A DNA stretch of 64,000 nucleotides from Glaciimonas sp. PAMC28666 (lineage in GTDB: Bacteria > Pseudomonadota > Gammaproteobacteria > Burkholderiales > Burkholderiaceae_D), in contig NZ_CP070304.1 in NCBI RefSeq assembly GCF_016917355.1, positions 2,232,001-2,296,000 of the forward strand, written 5' to 3'. The translations under genes and the position numbers were made by a program. Within the stretch, counting starts at the first letter, position 1, and the number at the start of each line of letters is the position of its first letter. The notes beneath the pieces were generated by a model. The model was not told the DNA's origin, did no database searches, and saw nothing but the letters and a program-made list of their open reading frames with translations. Below, piece by piece: positions 8,118-16,004 of this stretch.

Positions 8118-8720
8118 TTAGCTGCGCGCGACGAAGTGCAGCGCCACTGAGTTCATGCAATAGCGTAATCCGGTTGGTTTGGGGCCGTCATCGAACACGT
8201 GCCCAAGGTGGGCATCGCAGAGTCGGCACGAGATCGCGTCGCGTTCCATGCCGAGACTATTATCGGAACTTTTGACGACATTGTGCGCCGATATCGGTTG
8301 CCAGAAACTCGGCCAGCCGGTGCCGGACTCGAACTTGGTTTTTGAATCGTAAAGTGCCGTATCGCAACAAATGCACCGAAAAATGCCATTCGCATGCGAT
8401 TCTGCATATTCGCCGGTAAAGGGGGTTTCTGTTCCAGCTTTGCGGGTGACTGCATAAGCGCTCGCAGAAAGTATGCGCCGCCATTCCGCATCGCTTTTAA
8501 CCAGTTTTGGCACTTGTGCCACCCTCAGGCTTTGGCCCGCTGGCGAAAAATATTCGATGCTGACTTCCTGATTGTTGACGGGCGCAACAAGGGAGGCTGC
8601 CATTGCCTTGCCAATTAATTTACTGGCGATAAAGGCGCTCACGCCGACCTTAAGAACCATCCTGCGGCCAGGCCACGTTTCGGCAGCGATGAGTGCCATT
8701 TTTTTATCTAATGAGCGCAT
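8118..8720 (-). CDS. msrB: Peptide-methionine (R)-S-oxide reductase, exported
   Basis: MsrB reduces the R form of methionine sulfoxide. Two CxxC pairs (Cys116/119 and Cys165/168) make the structural zinc site. ESGTGWPSFW and the catalytic Cys188 in LRYCMNSVALHF are canonical. The N-terminus has GRRMVLKVGVSAFIAS at about residues 18-33, a twin-arginine-like or ordinary export signal, with KAMAAS as a possible cleavage site. At 200 residues it is a normal MsrB plus signal. It is the first gene of the msrB-msrA pair. A hexanucleotide repeat (8749-8778) lies 28 bp upstream of its start. Confidence 0.93.
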   Translation of the reverse strand: MRSLDKKMALIAAETWPGRRMVLKVGVSAFIASKLIGKAMAASLVAPVNNQEVSIEYFSPAGQSLRVAQVPKLVKSDAEWRRILSASAYAVTRKAGTETPFTGEYAESHANGIFRCICCDTALYDSKTKFESGTGWPSFWQPISAHNVVKSSDNSLGMERDAISCRLCDAHLGHVFDDGPKPTGLRYCMNSVALHFVARS

Positions 8721-8748
8721 GATGCATCCTTATCGAAAGGTAGACGTT

Positions 8749-8778
8749 GCGTTTGCGTTTGCGTTCGCGTTTGCGTTT
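8749..8778. repeat. Hexanucleotide microsatellite (GCGTTT)5
   Basis: Five tandem copies of GCGTTT, the third being GCGTTC, lie directly upstream of the msrB start at 8720. On the msrB coding strand this reads AAACGC. Repeat-number change would alter promoter or leader spacing. Confidence 0.9.
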
Positions 8779-8914
8779 ATGTCACGTCGCGTCGCGCGTC
8801 GTAATGAGGGCTTCCACGGTGTTGCTGATGGTTGGTCGCATAGCGCGGCCAAGCCTTACACCTTATACGAGGCTTATTAATGATTGGATGAGGAGGATGC
8901 TTTTAAAGCCCGCT

Positions 8915-10099
8915 TTAACTGCTGCTTTTGCCATCATAGGTGACCCGATAAATCGCTCCTGCCAGATCGTCGCTAATCAGCAGAGAGCCATCCGGCAAGC
9001 CCAGTACGTCGACCGGACGGCCCCAGACGACTTCCTTGCCACTATTGTCGGTTTGCAACCATCCTTCAACGAACGGTTCTTGCTTCACCGCATGGCCCTG
9101 GCTGTCGAAAACCACGCGCATGACCCGATATCCGATTTTTTTGCCCCGGTTCCACGAGCCATGTTCAGCAATGAATGCATTGTTCCTATAGTCAGCCGGG
9201 AATTGCTTGCCTGTGTAAAAGCGCATCCCAAGCGACGCTACGTGCGGCCCCAGTTTGATCACTGGCGGCACGAATTCAGCGCACTTGCGGCCTTTGCCTA
9301 ATTCCGGGTCTAGCGTATCGCCCTGATGGCAATAGGGATAGCCGAAATGTTGACCTACTTTTTCCACATGGTTGAGTTTGTCGCTCGGCATATCGTCGCC
9401 CATCATGTCGCGGCCGTTGTCGGTGAACCATAAGGATTGATCGGTTGGATGCCAATCGAATCCGACCGAATTGCGCACGCCTCGGGCCACCACTTCGATA
9501 GCACTTCCGTCAGGTTTCATCCTCTGAATATTCGCAAAGCGGGCATCGGGATTGCAGATATTGCAAGGTGCGCCCACCGGCACATAGAGCCAGCCATCCG
9601 GGCCGAAAGCGATGAATTTCCAGCCATGATGGGTTTCGGTGGGGAAGCGGTCTGTTACGACGACGGGAGCGGGTGGATTCGACAATTTGTCGTCGATGTC
9701 ATCCAGACGAAGAATGCGGGACACTGCCGACACATACAATTGCCCGTTACGATAGGCGACGCCGACCGGCATTTCTAACCCCGTTGCAATGGTGTGCACC
9801 GCCTTCGCGTGGCCTTGATCCAATTCCACCGCGTATACTTTTCCGCCTGCCGACATACTGCCGACGTAAAGTATGCCGCGCCCGCCCGCATAACGACCCA
9901 GCGCCATCTCACGCGCGCTGGGCACGGCGTCAGTCAGTACCGTGATATGAAACCCCGGCGGTAAGCGCAGTTTATCGAGCATCAGGCTCGCAGCATTAGC
10001 AGCGCTTGGGGCAGGAGCAATCAGGGCGATTAATAACCCCATCAGGAGTAATAACAACCAACTTTTACGGCGCATAGGGCCGTTCATCGCGTGGCGCAT
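8915..10099 (-). CDS. PQQ-type sugar (sorbosone-like) dehydrogenase, exported
   Basis: This is a soluble beta-propeller dehydrogenase of the glucose/L-sorbosone dehydrogenase family, which oxidises aldoses in the periplasm with PQQ as cofactor. The start at 10099 follows GGAGC and gives a hydrophobic signal (KSWLLLLLMGLLIALIAP, then ANAAS). Family segments visible are LRLPPGFHITVLT, HHGWKFIAFGPDGWLYVPVG, FDWHPTDQSLWFTDNGRDMM, a GYPYCHQGD segment, an AEHGSWNR segment and DVLGLPDGSLLISDD. The upstream-extended frame to 10192 adds 31 residues that look non-coding. PQQ synthesis genes are not in view. The true substrate is unknown. Confidence 0.85.
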   Translation of the reverse strand: MRHAMNGPMRRKSWLLLLLMGLLIALIAPAPSAANAASLMLDKLRLPPGFHITVLTDAVPSAREMALGRYAGGRGILYVGSMSAGGKVYAVELDQGHAKAVHTIATGLEMPVGVAYRNGQLYVSAVSRILRLDDIDDKLSNPPAPVVVTDRFPTETHHGWKFIAFGPDGWLYVPVGAPCNICNPDARFANIQRMKPDGSAIEVVARGVRNSVGFDWHPTDQSLWFTDNGRDMMGDDMPSDKLNHVEKVGQHFGYPYCHQGDTLDPELGKGRKCAEFVPPVIKLGPHVASLGMRFYTGKQFPADYRNNAFIAEHGSWNRGKKIGYRVMRVVFDSQGHAVKQEPFVEGWLQTDNSGKEVVWGRPVDVLGLPDGSLLISDDLAGAIYRVTYDGKSSS

Positions 10100-10408
10100 G
10101 AGATGCTCCAATGGGGTGGATAAGGTTGATGGAGGCGAGGCAACTATTTTAGCCGTGCACTCTCGTATTTTAGATCGGCATGCCAAAGTCACAAGTTAAA
10201 CATACCAGACTTATGCTGATTGGTCGCAAAGGTGACAGCGATCAAGTCATGGAAAATCCTTGATATCAGCGTTATGTTTCCACGGGACTAACGTAATATA
10301 GTTTCGCTTGCTCGTTCGGTAGCAAAACGCACCTGTGGAATTTTCTTTAACGCGCACTGCGTATTGTCGCCGTAGCCGATTCTCTATTTTCACTACTTCA
10401 CTTGCTTC
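10100..10408. other. Intergenic region, nothing recognisable
   Basis: These 309 bases separate the minus-strand sugar dehydrogenase from the lysR remnant. They should hold both promoters. I see no ORF, terminator or clear palindrome. Confidence 0.4.
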
Positions 10409-10786
10409 ATGTTTTTAAGACAGCTCAAATATTTGGTCACATTGGCTGACATAGGACATTTCTCGCGGGCCGCAGAAGCGTGCCATGTCTCACAGCCAGC
10501 GCTTTCTAACGCTATTCGTAACCTTGAAAAGGAATGGAATCTGAGTCAGGTACGTCGCGGCAGGAACTATGAAGGGTTGACCGCTGAAGGAGAGCGCGTG
10601 GTCGGCTGGGCGCAGCAGATGCTGTCGAGTTACGCCGCCATGCGCCAGGAGACGGTTGATGCGCATAAAAACCCGTCCGGGACATTACGTATCCGTGCGA
10701 TCCCGACCACAATGCCGGTGGTCCTGCTGCTGACGCAATCTTGTGAGGAGAAATCCTTGAGTGCTACTTCGTACTCGGTCACCTGA
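10409..10786 (+). pseudogene. LysR-family regulator, N-terminal remnant
   Basis: The frame starts MFLRQLKYLVTLADIGHFSR, a standard LysR winged-helix start, and continues through SQPALSNAIRNLEKE to LRIRAIPTTMPVVLLL, the beginning of the effector-binding domain. LysR similarity ends at about residue 110 of a normal 300. The frame then runs 15-20 residues into unrelated sequence and stops. The DNA-binding half is intact and a small protein could still be made, but the sensor domain is gone. Immediately downstream is the tail of an HPP membrane protein, so the two genes were joined by a deletion. Similar LysR genes often sit near formate dehydrogenase operons in this order of bacteria; that is a recollection, not shown here. 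Confidence 0.8.
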
Positions 10787-11061
10787 TCGCGACAGTTGTG
10801 GGTTTAGCGGTCTTTCTGCTGGCGGGTAGCGGGATTTGGCAAATGGCTCTTTCCGTAGGACTCGCCATCGGCTTGATGCAGATTACTCGCAGCGTGCATC
10901 CACCGGCGGGGACCGATCCGCTTGTGATCATGTTGAGCGGCACGGCGACGCCATCATTTTTACTCTTTCCCGTACTCATCGGCGTAATGCTATTGCTGGG
11001 CATCGCTGTGCTGTTCAATAATTTCTTCCGAGAGCAGCGCTGGCCAAGCCAGTGGCATTAG
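10747..11061 (+). pseudogene. HPP-family membrane protein, C-terminal remnant
   Basis: From about 10765 the frame reads GHLIATVVGLAVFLLAGSGI, then RSVHPPAGTDPLVIML and FPVLIGVMLLLGIAVLFNNF. This is the C-terminal half of the HPP integral membrane family, including the His-Pro-Pro motif that names it. The frame is open only from an in-frame stop at 10744-10746, so the N-terminal half is missing. GTG 10798 could act as a start, but no complete HPP domain would result. The remnant keeps three apparent membrane segments. Confidence 0.8.
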
Positions 11062-11153
11062 AAAATTAACGCAATGAAATGATGGATTCGTTAGATAGCC
11101 GCCTTAGCTGACTTAGCAAAGGCGGCGTTTTGCGCTGAACGCGATGTAAGTCG

Positions 11154-11600
11154 TCATTCCAACGCCCCCAACAAGGCGCGTAATACAGGAATCGCGCGCT
11201 GAAGTTCCGATTGTTGCGTCGCGCTTAGTTGTTTAGAGGCTTGTTTGATGGCGGCCGCGCTAACCCGGTCGTAGCAGTTCAGCAGGTCGTGCGCCTTGGT
11301 GGAGGCTGTCAGCTTGACCGTCCGTAAATCGGTCGCCAAAGCGGTGCGTTCAACCAGCTCCGCCTTGCGCAAGGATCGGACCAGATTGCTGATAGTGGAG
11401 GGTGCCACCCTAAAGCGCGCAGCGGCCTCACCGGGGGTAACGCCTCCCGATTCTGCGATCAGTCGCAGCAGCGAAATTTGCGCGTCTGGCAAATCCGGAA
11501 GGGATGCGGCCTCGCGTGCTTTTTTCATCACAGCACGCCTTAACGGTCCCAATAAACGAGAAAACTCAGTAGCGGTATCCATACGCCGATTGTGCAGCAT
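11154..11600 (-). CDS. MarR-family transcriptional regulator
   Basis: This 148-residue winged-helix regulator has the MarR layout: an N-terminal dimer helix, DAQISLLRLIAESGGVTPGE, the recognition-helix region RFRVAPSTISNLVRSLRKAELVERT with wing residues DLRTVKLT, and a C-terminal dimer helix. MarR proteins usually sense small aromatic or lipophilic ligands and repress a neighbouring operon. It is divergent from the dehydrogenase operon beginning at 11979 across a 378-bp region with two palindromes, which suggests that it controls that operon or itself. An internal ATG at 11582 is an alternative start. Confidence 0.88.
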   Translation of the reverse strand: MLHNRRMDTATEFSRLLGPLRRAVMKKAREAASLPDLPDAQISLLRLIAESGGVTPGEAAARFRVAPSTISNLVRSLRKAELVERTALATDLRTVKLTASTKAHDLLNCYDRVSAAAIKQASKQLSATQQSELQRAIPVLRALLGALE

Positions 11601-11621
11601 GCAACTTTTCCCGTCAATTTA

Positions 11622-11637
11622 GTTTTGCTTACAAAAG
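11622..11637. promoter_or_regulatory. Candidate MarR operator 1
   Basis: The inverted repeat TTTTG-ctta-CAAAA lies 22 bp upstream of the marR start, where autorepression would act. Confidence 0.4.
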
Positions 11638-11648
11638 TTCTTTACTTT

Positions 11649-11672
11649 ATAGTTACTTTGCATGCAAACTAT
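11649..11672. promoter_or_regulatory. Candidate MarR operator 2
   Basis: The perfect 12-bp palindrome TTTGCATGCAAA (11657-11668) is nested in wider arms ATAGTT (11649-11654) and AACTAT (11667-11672), whose axis is shifted by 2 bp. The size fits a dimeric winged-helix regulator. Confidence 0.45.
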
Positions 11673-11978
11673 GTTTTTGTGGAAATGCGATAGGGTATTG
11701 TCGGCGTTTTCAATTACGCCAGCGGCGCGAAGTAGCAATTGAGTTTTAGTTATTTTTTGCTGCATTGCAATAATGTCCCAAAATATAATCCCTCGGCATA
11801 CATTTTTCACTTTGGTCCTTTCATAGCCGGTTGGTCCTTTCAAAGCCTTAACGATGCAGTTTCACAACAGAAATATCAAGTCACTACTATTCATAATTGC
11901 AATGGAATAATATGTGCACAAAGGAAATAAATTGTGCGCCGCAGCAAGTGTTAAAAAATCACCTTTCAAGGAGCCTTC

Positions 11979-12671
11979 ATGAAAATTATCGGCATTTCGC
12001 CTCATCGCCGTAACTTCTTGCGTAAAGCGGTAGCGGCTGCGCCAGCCGTTGTTCTGCTGGTCGGCGGTGCCTCTGGCGTAGCCTCAGCCGTGTCGACCGG
12101 AGAGAGCGCCTATAAGCCGACGTATTTCAATGATGAAGAGTGGGCGGTGCTCGGCGCGCTGGTTGACGGTCTGATCCCGGCCGACGCGGAAGGGCCCGGT
12201 GCCCTTGAGGCTGGCGTCCACGAGTTTATCGATCTGCAGATGAAAACGCCCTACGCGTTTGGTGCGTTGTGGTACATGCAAGCGCCGTTTGTCGCGTCAG
12301 CAGAACAGTTTGGTTATCAGTTTCATATGAATCCGCGTGAAATGTATCGCAGTGCTCTCGTCGGCCTGAACCAGGCGGTGCAAACAAAATTGGGTAAATC
12401 GTTTCCACAACTCGATCCCGCACAACGCGATGCCGTTATCGGTGAACTGGAGCAAGGCACGCTGAATATTGGCGAGGTGCCGCCCAAGACTTTCTTCGCG
12501 CAATTGCTACAAAACACCCATGAGGGCTATTTTTGCGATCCTAAGCATGGTGGAAACAAACATATGGCGGCGTGGAAGATGATCGGTTTCCCTGGCGCAC
12601 GCGCAGATTATATGGACTGGGTGTTGCAGTACGGCAAAAAATATCCGCTGCCACCTGTCTCAATCGCTTAA
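11979..12671 (+). CDS. Gluconate 2-dehydrogenase subunit 3 family, Tat-exported small subunit
   Basis: This is the small (gamma) subunit of a membrane-bound FAD sugar/gluconate dehydrogenase. Its N-terminus has a twin-arginine signal (HRRNFLRKA at about 9-17, then a hydrophobic run ending ASA), which in these complexes carries the folded flavoprotein across the membrane. The mature part has YFNDEEWAVLGALVDGLIP, typical of the family, and a C-terminal GYFCDPKHGGN followed by GFPGARADYMDWV. At 230 residues the length is normal. An AAGGAG site precedes the ATG. It is the first gene of a three-gene operon with the flavoprotein 15 bp downstream. Confidence 0.92.
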   Translation: MKIIGISPHRRNFLRKAVAAAPAVVLLVGGASGVASAVSTGESAYKPTYFNDEEWAVLGALVDGLIPADAEGPGALEAGVHEFIDLQMKTPYAFGALWYMQAPFVASAEQFGYQFHMNPREMYRSALVGLNQAVQTKLGKSFPQLDPAQRDAVIGELEQGTLNIGEVPPKTFFAQLLQNTHEGYFCDPKHGGNKHMAAWKMIGFPGARADYMDWVLQYGKKYPLPPVSIA

Positions 12672-12686
12672 CGAAAGCAGAATCTT

Positions 12687-14465
12687 ATGGCCGATTTAAA
12701 AATGAAGCATGTCGACGCCGTCATTGTCGGTTTCGGTTGGACCGGCGCGATTATGGCCAAGGAACTGACCGAGGCTGGCTTGACCGTTGTGGCACTTGAA
12801 CGGGGCGAATATCGCGATACCTATCCTGATGGCGCGTACCCCAAAACTCTGGATGAACTGACCTATCTGCAGCGGACCAAGTTGTTTCAGGATATGTCTA
12901 AAAGCTCGTTTACGTTTCGCCACAATATCGCCAGCACGGCGGTTCCCTATCGACAGATTGGTGCATTCAAACCGGGGGAAGGTGTGGGGGGCGCGGGATT
13001 GCATTGGTCCGGCCAGCATTGGCGCGTGTTGCCTGAAGAGCTGCAACTGAAAACCCATTACGAACAGCGCTACGGAAAGAAGTTTATTCCGGAAGGAATG
13101 ACGATTCAGGATTTCGGGGTTTCCTATGCTGAACTGGAACCGCATTTTGATTTCGTAGAAAAAGTCTTCGGCACCTCCGGCATTGCGTATAGCGTCAAAG
13201 GCAAAGTGGTCGGGGATGGCAATTTCTTTGAAGCGGATCGTTCGGACCATTACGCGTTACCGCCACAAAAAGTACCGTACACCGCCAGTCTGTTTCAGAA
13301 AGCCGCAAAAGAAGTGGGCCTGCATCCGTTTGTTGAGCCATCTGCGAATGCCTCGCAGCCCTACACCAATCCGTACGGGTGTCAGATGGGGCCATGTAAT
13401 TTTTGCGGCTTTTGTTCAGGCTTCGCATGCTATAACTATTCCAAGGCTTCGCCCAACGTCAACATTATGCCGGCGCTGCGTCAGGTCGCCAATTTTGAAT
13501 TGCGGCCGAACAGCAATGTCTTGCGTATCAATCTCGATAGCACCAAAACCCGCGCCACCGGGGTAACCTATATCAACGCCGATGGCAAGACGGTCGAACA
13601 GACCGCCGATCTGGTCATTTCTGCCACCTTCGCCTACAACAACGCCCATTTATTCCTGTTATCCGGGATCGGGAAACCCTACGATCCGGTCAGCGGTGAA
13701 GGTGTCGTGGGACGCAATATTGCCTATCAGATGATGTCCACGGTCCAGATGTTTTTTGATCTTGACAAGAACACCAACCCTTTTATTGGCTCGGGCGGGA
13801 CCGGCGTCGCGGTCGATGACTATAACGGTGACCATTTCGACCACGGCCCATTGGGTTTCGTCGGTGGCTCTCCTGCCTGGTGTAACCCGGCGGGCGTCAA
13901 ACCGATCTCCGGCATTCCCGTTCCACACGGGACGCCTGCCTGGGGCAGCGGTTGGAAAAAAGCGGTTAAAGACAATTATGTCAACACCGTTTCGTTCGAT
14001 ATCCACGGCGCAAACATGGTGTATCGCGATTGTTACGTCGATCTTGACCCGACCTATACCGATAAATTCGGTCAAAAATTGCTGCGCTTTACTTTCGACT
14101 GGAAAAACAACGACATCAAGATGAGTCGCTACGTGACTGACAAAATGCTCAACGTCGCACGCGCCATGAATCCAAAATCGATGAACGTGTCGGTGAAAAA
14201 TTTTGGCGACAAGCTTGATCTGCGAAATTATCAGACCACGCATTGGGCGGGCGGTACCCCGATGGGGACCGACCGCAAAACCAGTGCATTGAACCGCTAT
14301 CTGCAAAGCTGGGATGTGCATAACGTGTTTGCGGTGGGATCGAGCGTGTTTCCGGTCGGTATCGGTTATAACCCAACCGGTCTCGCCACTGCGCTGACCT
14401 ATTGGTCGGCTAAAGCAATTCGCGAGCAATATCTGAAAAACCCGCGTCCATTGGTTGAGGCTTGA
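12687..14465 (+). CDS. GMC oxidoreductase, catalytic flavoprotein of gluconate/sugar dehydrogenase
   Basis: This is the large FAD subunit that oxidises a sugar or sugar acid in the periplasm. The FAD-binding GxGxxG-type motif is VDAVIVGFGWTGAIMAKELT at the N-terminus. GGAGLHWSGQHWR is the GMC signature region. The active-site region is THWAGGTPMG plus the C-terminal IGYNPTGLATAL. Five cysteines cluster at 232, 237, 240, 243 and 248 (GCQMGPCNFCGFC), resembling the Cys group that holds a 3Fe-4S cluster in bacterial FAD-glucose and fructose dehydrogenases. It has no signal of its own and would be carried by the Tat signal of the small subunit. Gluconate, glucose, sorbitol or fructose are all possible substrates. 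Confidence 0.92.
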   Translation: MADLKMKHVDAVIVGFGWTGAIMAKELTEAGLTVVALERGEYRDTYPDGAYPKTLDELTYLQRTKLFQDMSKSSFTFRHNIASTAVPYRQIGAFKPGEGVGGAGLHWSGQHWRVLPEELQLKTHYEQRYGKKFIPEGMTIQDFGVSYAELEPHFDFVEKVFGTSGIAYSVKGKVVGDGNFFEADRSDHYALPPQKVPYTASLFQKAAKEVGLHPFVEPSANASQPYTNPYGCQMGPCNFCGFCSGFACYNYSKASPNVNIMPALRQVANFELRPNSNVLRINLDSTKTRATGVTYINADGKTVEQTADLVISATFAYNNAHLFLLSGIGKPYDPVSGEGVVGRNIAYQMMSTVQMFFDLDKNTNPFIGSGGTGVAVDDYNGDHFDHGPLGFVGGSPAWCNPAGVKPISGIPVPHGTPAWGSGWKKAVKDNYVNTVSFDIHGANMVYRDCYVDLDPTYTDKFGQKLLRFTFDWKNNDIKMSRYVTDKMLNVARAMNPKSMNVSVKNFGDKLDLRNYQTTHWAGGTPMGTDRKTSALNRYLQSWDVHNVFAVGSSVFPVGIGYNPTGLATALTYWSAKAIREQYLKNPRPLVEA

Positions 14466-14467
14466 GC

Positions 14468-15853
14468 ATGCAACTGACAATTCAATTAAAACCCGTAGTG
14501 GCCAAGGTCGTCACCGCCCTCGGATTGGTGTTGGTCGCTGGCTCCGGCTGGGCGGCAAATGCAGATCAGCAATTGATCAGGCAGGGCGAATATCTGGCAC
14601 AAGCCGGTGACTGCATTGCTTGTCACAGCACGGTCAAGGGCAAGCCTTTCGCTGGCGGACTGGCCATCGGAACCCCGATAGGCAAGATATATTCGACCAA
14701 CATTACGCCGGATAAGCAAGCCGGAATCGGCACCTGGAGTTTCGACGATTTCGACAAATTAATGCGTACCGGCGTGACGAAACAAGGCTACACGGTGTAT
14801 CCCGCGATGCCGTATCCATCCTATTCTCGTCTGAGCCAGTCTGATATGCATGCGCTGTATGCGTATTTCATGCAGGGCGTGCAAGCTGACCCGACGCCAA
14901 ACAAAGAAGCGGATATTCCCTGGCCGTTGTCGATGCGCTTTCCGCTGGCGATCTGGCGCTGGGCTTTCGCGCCCAAGCCGGAACCTTATCTGGCGACAGG
15001 CAATAGCAGCGGCACCAGCGCTCAGTTATTACGCGGCGCCTATCTGGTCGAGGGGCTAGGACACTGTGGTGCTTGTCATACACCGCGCGGAGTGGGCTTT
15101 CAGGAAAAGGCACTGACCGATGTCGGTAATCGTGATTATTTGTCTGGCGGTGCACCGATAGACGGCTGGACCGTTCCCTCCTTGCGCAATGAACACGGGG
15201 GCGGATTAGCCCGCTGGACCAATGCGGATATTGCGGACTTCCTGAAATCCGGCCGCAACAATCACACCGCATCATTCGGTGCCATGAACGATGTGGTGGC
15301 GCATTCGATGCAGCATATGACCGATGTCGATCTGGACAGCATCGCGCTGTATTTAAAGGCGCTCCCGGCGAAAAATACCGAGGCGGCAGCATTCAAGCCA
15401 GATAACAAAGTTGCCGCGGCTTTATCCAACGGCGTGGTGAACACAGCCGGAGCGCAGATTTATCTGGACCGATGCGCCGGTTGTCATCGTTCGGACGGGA
15501 ACGGTTACAGCAAAGCATTTCCGGCGTTGGCAGGGAACGCTGTGCTGCAAACTGGTGACCCCACTTCTGCGATCAATATTGTGTTGTCTGGAGGGGCGGT
15601 ACCGGCAACCAGAACGGCCCCGTCAGCGCTCACCATGGCACCGTATGCCGAGTTGCTGAACGACGAGCAGGTGGCGCAAGTGGTCAGCTTTATCCAGACC
15701 AGCTGGGGCAACCAGGGCGGCAACGCCACGGCTGCACAAGTTGCCAAAGTCAGGAAGACCTCGGTTCCAGTCAAACCGCTTACCGAAACCTCATTTGCAC
15801 CCGGGCGTTCAGGCACCTTTGCTGCGTCTTTAGTGGGGACTGCTCCGAAGTAA
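14468..15853 (+). CDS. Tri-haem cytochrome c subunit of the dehydrogenase
   Basis: This subunit takes electrons from the flavoprotein and passes them to ubiquinone or a terminal oxidase. It has an N-terminal signal (residues 1-29, ending SGWA) and three haem sites: CIACH (49-53), CGACH (200-204) and CAGCH (336-340). ATG 14468 is chosen over TTG 14462 because GAGG lies 7 bp before it; it starts 2 bp after the flavoprotein stop. The length of 461 fits the cytochrome subunits of gluconate, sorbitol and alcohol dehydrogenases. An 11-bp duplication covers its stop codon. Confidence 0.93.
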   Translation: MQLTIQLKPVVAKVVTALGLVLVAGSGWAANADQQLIRQGEYLAQAGDCIACHSTVKGKPFAGGLAIGTPIGKIYSTNITPDKQAGIGTWSFDDFDKLMRTGVTKQGYTVYPAMPYPSYSRLSQSDMHALYAYFMQGVQADPTPNKEADIPWPLSMRFPLAIWRWAFAPKPEPYLATGNSSGTSAQLLRGAYLVEGLGHCGACHTPRGVGFQEKALTDVGNRDYLSGGAPIDGWTVPSLRNEHGGGLARWTNADIADFLKSGRNNHTASFGAMNDVVAHSMQHMTDVDLDSIALYLKALPAKNTEAAAFKPDNKVAAALSNGVVNTAGAQIYLDRCAGCHRSDGNGYSKAFPALAGNAVLQTGDPTSAINIVLSGGAVPATRTAPSALTMAPYAELLNDEQVAQVVSFIQTSWGNQGGNATAAQVAKVRKTSVPVKPLTETSFAPGRSGTFAASLVGTAPK

Positions 15854-15877
15854 CTCCGAAGCAATACGCCGAGGTAA
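15843..15877. repeat. 11-13 bp tandem duplication across a stop codon
   Basis: CTCCGAAGTAA (with the TAA stop of the cytochrome gene) is followed directly by CTCCGAAGCAA and then the diverged TACGCCGAGGTAA. Confidence 0.8.
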
Positions 15878-15932
15878 TCACATGAGTAATGTCCTAAGTA
15901 CTGCTTTGTTCGTCTGGCCTGTCTTGATGAAA

Positions 15933-15965
15933 GAAAGCTCCCGAATATACGGGAGCTTTCTTTTT
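15933..15965. terminator. Strong bidirectional terminator
   Basis: The 11-bp stem GAAAGCTCCCG/CGGGAGCTTTC has a 6-nt loop and is followed by a T run. It separates the plus-strand dehydrogenase operon from the minus-strand porin gene that ends at 16005. Confidence 0.9.
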
Positions 15966-16004
15966 CAGAACAAATAAGCCAAAAGCGGGCTATTTTGCCG
16001 CTGG

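Larger units (their letters stand above)
11601..11978. promoter_or_regulatory. Divergent promoter region marR / dehydrogenase operon
   Basis: This AT-rich 378-bp region has no gene. Two candidate operators lie near the marR side (11622-11637 and 11649-11672). The dehydrogenase side ends with AAGGAG just before ATG 11979. Confidence 0.55.

Noticed and set aside
8747-9301. A 184-residue plus-strand ORF starting in the hexanucleotide repeat
   Set aside because: It is antisense to the sugar dehydrogenase and starts with LRLRSRLRL from the microsatellite; a shadow frame.
10409-11061. Insertion-sequence remnant at the lysR/HPP junction
   Set aside because: No terminal inverted repeats, transposase frame or target duplication is visible around 10740-10770; a simple deletion explains it.
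13659-14480. A 273-residue minus-strand ORF opposite the GMC flavoprotein
   Set aside because: No recognisable domain and fully covered by the strongly supported flavoprotein frame.
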